Assembly: GCA_020310875.1 (NCBI GenBank)
Contig: CM035417.1
Location: 103,042,647-103,106,646, forward strand
From: Ceratopteris richardii
Taxonomy: Eukaryota; Streptophyta; Polypodiopsida; Polypodiales; Pteridaceae
Length of the DNA stretch: 64,000 bases
Direction of reading: 5' to 3'
This document shows positions 60,481 to 64,000 of this stretch, in pieces. Position 1 is the stretch's first letter; every line of letters starts with the position of its first letter. The position numbers and the translations under genes are program-made. The notes under the pieces were generated by a model. The model did not search any database, was not told where the DNA came from, and saw nothing but the letters and a program-made list of their open reading frames with translations.

Positions 60481-61513
60481 TGATGGAGAGGGCTAATCTC
60501 CAAAAGAACACGCTAATCTTGAAGTTAGAGAACCTCTATATCAAGAGTAACTCAAAACCTTCACCAATTTGGAGGATTAATGATCAATTATAAAGATTTT
60601 GGATAAACTGTGAAGAAGATGATTCTACAGAAATTCTACTGCACATATCTCTCTCATTAACTTATCAAATGTGTAAAGTTTTTTATAAAGCTTCGCACAA
60701 GGTGTCTTCTATAGTTTGCGCACCTTCTCCAAGTTAAATCATTTCAAAAGACTCAGTAGATCTTGAGAAATGAACTTAACAAGTCACCTATGTCTAAAAT
60801 TGTTCTTTTGAGAAGTTGATTCAGACACCTGTACCTTCTAACACTTGGTTCTCTCAATCTAGAACCCATTTATGCAAATTATTTTAGACATAGGTAGCTT
60901 ACCTTCCAACTTAAGGATTGAGTGCTTGCTTGCTCAAAACTTTACACTGTGGAAGGAGAACTGACCAAAACATTAACATCAAATTTTGCACCTGTTTCAG
61001 AAAACAGTGAACACTTCTTCACATATGAATGTTCCTACTCATAATTCTCACAGCCTGTTTACAATTAGGCTCTCAAACTTTAACCATAGACTCATTAACT
61101 ATGGAATTAGACATCTACAAAAGGTTTCTTGAAATAATCAAGCACATAAAGAGAATACATAGAAACATCGGGTGCAATTTTTCTTCATTACTAGAGAACT
61201 TTTACATCTGGATGAGAGAGCTAATCTTCAAACTTCTCAAGAGTCTAATCACTTCTAATTCTTCTGAATTCTTGTATTCTACACTCTCTCATATTTGCCT
61301 CAACATTTTTGCTTGTATATATAGGCAAATATTTACAAAGTCCTGACTATACAAAAGTATAAGTGAACTATCTCTGAATTAATGTACACATGTGTACACA
61401 TCTTCATCTTTTGGATATGCACTTCCTTCATGCTTCATAACTTGAACTTTTCTTCAGTCTTTGACTTCCAATCATTCATTAAAACTTCAATTGTTGATTG
61501 CCCTGCACCAACA
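60481..61513 (-). repeat. 5' LTR (element sense) of copia D1
   Basis: 1033 bp, TGATGGAGAG to CTGCACCAACA. Lacks the TA tract seen in D2. A TATA-like TATATATAGG occurs at about 61315-61325. Confidence 0.88.
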
Positions 61514-62365
61514 TTCAACAAACAAAAGATGCCTTGAGTTCAAAATTTGAAATGATAGACTTGGGTTTAACACATTATTGCTTAGGCCTTGAAGTTTGGC
61601 ACGAACCAAGGAAGATTTTCATCTCTCAACAAAAGTATGCGAGACAAACATTGAAGGCATTCGACATGGAGGATTACAAGGAAATTTCTACACCTATGGA
61701 GGTCAATAGAAAACTATCTATTGAAGATACTTCATTCGAACGGATATTGGAAGATAAACGAAATTAGTTAGAAGTCTCATCTACTTATGCAATATCAAAC
61801 TACATATCTCTTATGTTGCTAGAGTATTAAGTAAGTTCTCTAATAAGCCTTGCCAAACTCATTGGAAGGCAAGCATGTAGATACTCAAGTATGTGAAAGG
61901 AACCATTGATTATGGTATTATTGATGAATACAGATCATCTCTCATTCGATACTATGATTTAGATTGGGCAGGAGATATTAATACCAAAAAATTAGTTTCT
62001 CGATATTTCTTTTCTTTAGGATCAGGGATTTTCTCTTGGATCAATAAGAAGCAACCGAATGTAGCATTATCTTCTACTGAAGTTGAGTACAAAGCTACAT
62101 GTGTTTCAACATGTGAAGCAGTATGGTTGAGGAGGATCCTATGGCACATAGGAATACAAGGACATGAGGTTACACAGTTGAAGTGTGACAACAAAATTCA
62201 GTATTACTATGTGCGTGAGTTGATTGAGGACCATACCATGGAGATAAGCTATTGTCTAACTGAAGAAAATGGAGTAGACATCCCACCAAGGCTCTTGGGA
62301 GAGAGCAACTTCTTCGACACTTTCCAAAGCTTGGGATTGGACCAAGGATGTAGCTCATGGCACAT
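61514..62365 (+). mobile_element. pol: copia E, RT C-end and RNase H
   Basis: Plus strand. SKFEMIDLGLTHYCLGLEV and RQTLKAFDMEDYKEISTPME are the RT C-terminal motifs. RNase H follows: YDLDWAGDINTKK, GIFSWINKKQPNVALSSTE and CDNKIQYYYVRELIEDHTM. Stops and a shift between 61767 and 61890. The 5' part of RT is missing because D1 lies there. It ends in a purine tract and LTR. Confidence 0.85.
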
Positions 62366-62375
62366 TGGGGGGGGG
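62364..62375 (+). other. polypurine tract of copia E
   Basis: ATTGGGGGGGGG directly before TGTTGGATATG. Confidence 0.85.
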
Positions 62376-63085
62376 TGTTGGATATGCTCAATAATCCACC
62401 CTCAAGTGACCAAAAATGATCCATGGTGCTCTAAGTTTTAAGGCCTCCATTATGAGGAGAAGCCATTGTGAGAGCCCAAAAGTTTGTGGAACCCTAACTT
62501 CTAAGTTAGATGAGCTCTATGTGTGATCATCGATGGTTATAGATGATCTTTGTGAGCCTATCATTTGGTTAGCTAGGGCATTTTGGAGCCATTGGGTTGC
62601 CATTCACGGCAAAAAGAAAGGCCTTGTGGTGTCACATGGTTTCCCCATAGAACCTTAATGGGGGGAGTGTAGAGGGAGGAGCTTGCCCCCTTTTGCAGGG
62701 TCTAGGGGGGCTATCCCCCGGGCCCATAGGGCCAAGACGATAGGACTTTTGGTCATGGAGATATTGCTCGATTGTATATTTTGCCAATTATTATCTCTTG
62801 TATACATTTATCTATATCGACTCCCCTTGGTAAAAGCTATATAAGTGGTTGAGCTTTACAGAGCATTGCACACTAGTAAGCCCTTCATCTAGAGTCTGTC
62901 TAAATCACCATCTAAGCTCCACATTGGGAGCACATGGATGGATAGCACCATGGTTATAATTGCATTATGCTTGACAATATGAGAATTCGAGTTCTCTATC
63001 TCTCAGTCTGCATCTATCTTTGTTTGTGTTTTTCTCTCAACTCTGTGTACTGGTCTATTCCATTGTGTTGTTATTTTCTTACATT
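62376..63085 (+). repeat. 3' LTR of copia E (right end uncertain)
   Basis: Begins TGTTGGATATGCTC after the purine tract. TATA box GCTATATAAG at 62837-62846. The right end is taken near TTTTCTTACA (63085) because copia coding sequence follows; no second copy is available to confirm it. Confidence 0.6.
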
Positions 63086-63819
63086 GGAAAACAACACAGT
63101 GCTTGAAATATGTGTTTCCATAGAGGAGGTATGTACATCTACCCAAACTCATGTGGATGAACCTTGGATATTAGATAGTGGAGCATGTCGCCACATGAAC
63201 AACAAGAAGGATTGGCATAATTCCTTAATGCCTCTATAGGAACCCATCAATGTTGTGGTCAAAAATGACTCTAAATGTCCAACTGAAGGAACAAAAACCA
63301 TCTCTTTTATTGCTACCATTGGTGTTGGGAGAGAACTCTCTAATGTTTTGTATATTCCTAGACTAAAAAGAAAATCTATTATCAATTTTTTCCATAACAT
63401 ATCGTGGCCTTGAAGTACATTTCAAAAAGGATAGTGCAAAAATTTTGGATGGAGCAGGTAATAATATAGGAAAAGGAGTGAGAAAAGATAACGTGTATGA
63501 GTTGAGCACCCTTATTGCTATAGAGGACAAAGACATAAGTAGAATTTGGCATCAATGTTTTTGCCATCTTGGATTTTTTATTCTCAAAGAGATGCAAAGA
63601 AAAGGGATGGTAACACATTTACCTACATTTTCAGATTTGCAAGAACCATGTGAAGCTTGCATGATGGGCAAGCAACAAAGGAAGGCATTTCCTAAAGATA
63701 ATAGCAATCAAGCTCAAGCTCTTCTAGAGTTGGTACATGCTCATCTCTGGTGTAAAATTTCTACTCCTTTGGGAGGATCTCTATACTTTTTGTTGATAGT
63801 CCATAATTATAGTAGAAAG
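63086..63819 (+). mobile_element. pol: copia fragment E', protease and integrase N-half
   Basis: WILDSGACRHMNNKKDWHNS is a copia protease with Asp intact. VLYIPRLKRKSI precedes a stop and frameshift near 63410. GAG-pre-integrase RIWHQCFCHLGF and CEACMMGKQQRKAFP follow, then the integrase start LVHAHLW, where the usual first catalytic Asp (HTDLxGP) is replaced by His-Leu-Trp. Cut at 63819 by the next LTR inside the integrase. Could be the same family as copia E or a separate insertion. Confidence 0.8.
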
Positions 63820-64000
63820 TGTTGGAGTTTGAGGTCTACGAAAGCATGCAAACAACACAAAGAAGAAGAAGGAAGCTTGAAGCACAACACACAATACTGA
63901 ATATATTACCATTAGAATGTACAAAGATTAGTAACCCATTAGGGCAATAGGCATATATACAAATTGGGGAAAAAAACCTCCTAAAGAGGGAAATAAGTGC
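63820..64000 (-). repeat. LTR of a copia A family element, minus orientation, runs off the right edge
   Basis: TGTTGGAGTTTGAGG onward is the reverse complement of the copia A LTR end CTCCAACA, and the CCTCCTAAAGAGGGAAATAAGTGC segment matches its start region. More diverged from the copia A LTRs than those are from each other. It could be a full element or a solo LTR. Confidence 0.9.

Overview
This window reads as nuclear DNA of a land plant with a large, repeat-rich genome. It is a stack of nested LTR retrotransposons, both Ty3/gypsy and Ty1/copia, with plant-type primer binding sites (TGGTATCAGAGC initiator-Met type in the copia elements, TTTGGCGCCGTTGCCGGGG type in the gypsy elements). I see no intact host gene, rRNA, tRNA or CRISPR array. 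The species cannot be fixed from the sequence.

Layout. 1-13963 is gypsy element 1 (minus strand): 5' LTR, primer binding site, a leader with about 33 copies of a TCGCGATA-bearing repeat, gag, a very long pol and an extra 3' ORF that runs off the left edge. It sits in a copia fragment (13964-15446), followed by an opposite-strand copia RNase H scrap. 15.7-26.5 kb is the most unusual part: a decayed histone H3-like gene with CENH3-like features and a Ulp1-type cysteine protease remnant, both on the minus strand. They are flanked by three short imperfect palindromes on each side and split by copia A (18250-23372, TSD AAAAT). A plus-strand gene remnant follows.

26.5-39.9 kb is gypsy element 2 (plus strand), a relative of element 1. 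A non-autonomous gag-protease element (29287-35800, TSD ATGTG) is inserted in its gag. Element 2 ends abruptly against copia B (minus strand). Copia B is itself split by a non-coding LTR element of LARD type (40655-46775, TSD CATGT). 49.4-61.5 kb is copia D1 (minus strand), split by a sister element D2 (52640-59305, TSD GAATC). 61.5-63.8 kb holds plus-strand copia E pieces. At 63820 another LTR of the copia A family, in minus orientation, begins and runs off the right edge.

How it fits together. The genes are retroelement gag and pol genes, all broken to some degree; D2 is the most intact, with only two in-frame stops. Points of interest are the gypsy element 1 polyprotein (two retropepsin-like domains, the second after the integrase, and two tandem HHCC zinc domains), the CENH3-like and Ulp1-like remnant inside a palindrome-flanked block, an LTR packed with W-box cores, and matched leader arrays in two gypsy elements.
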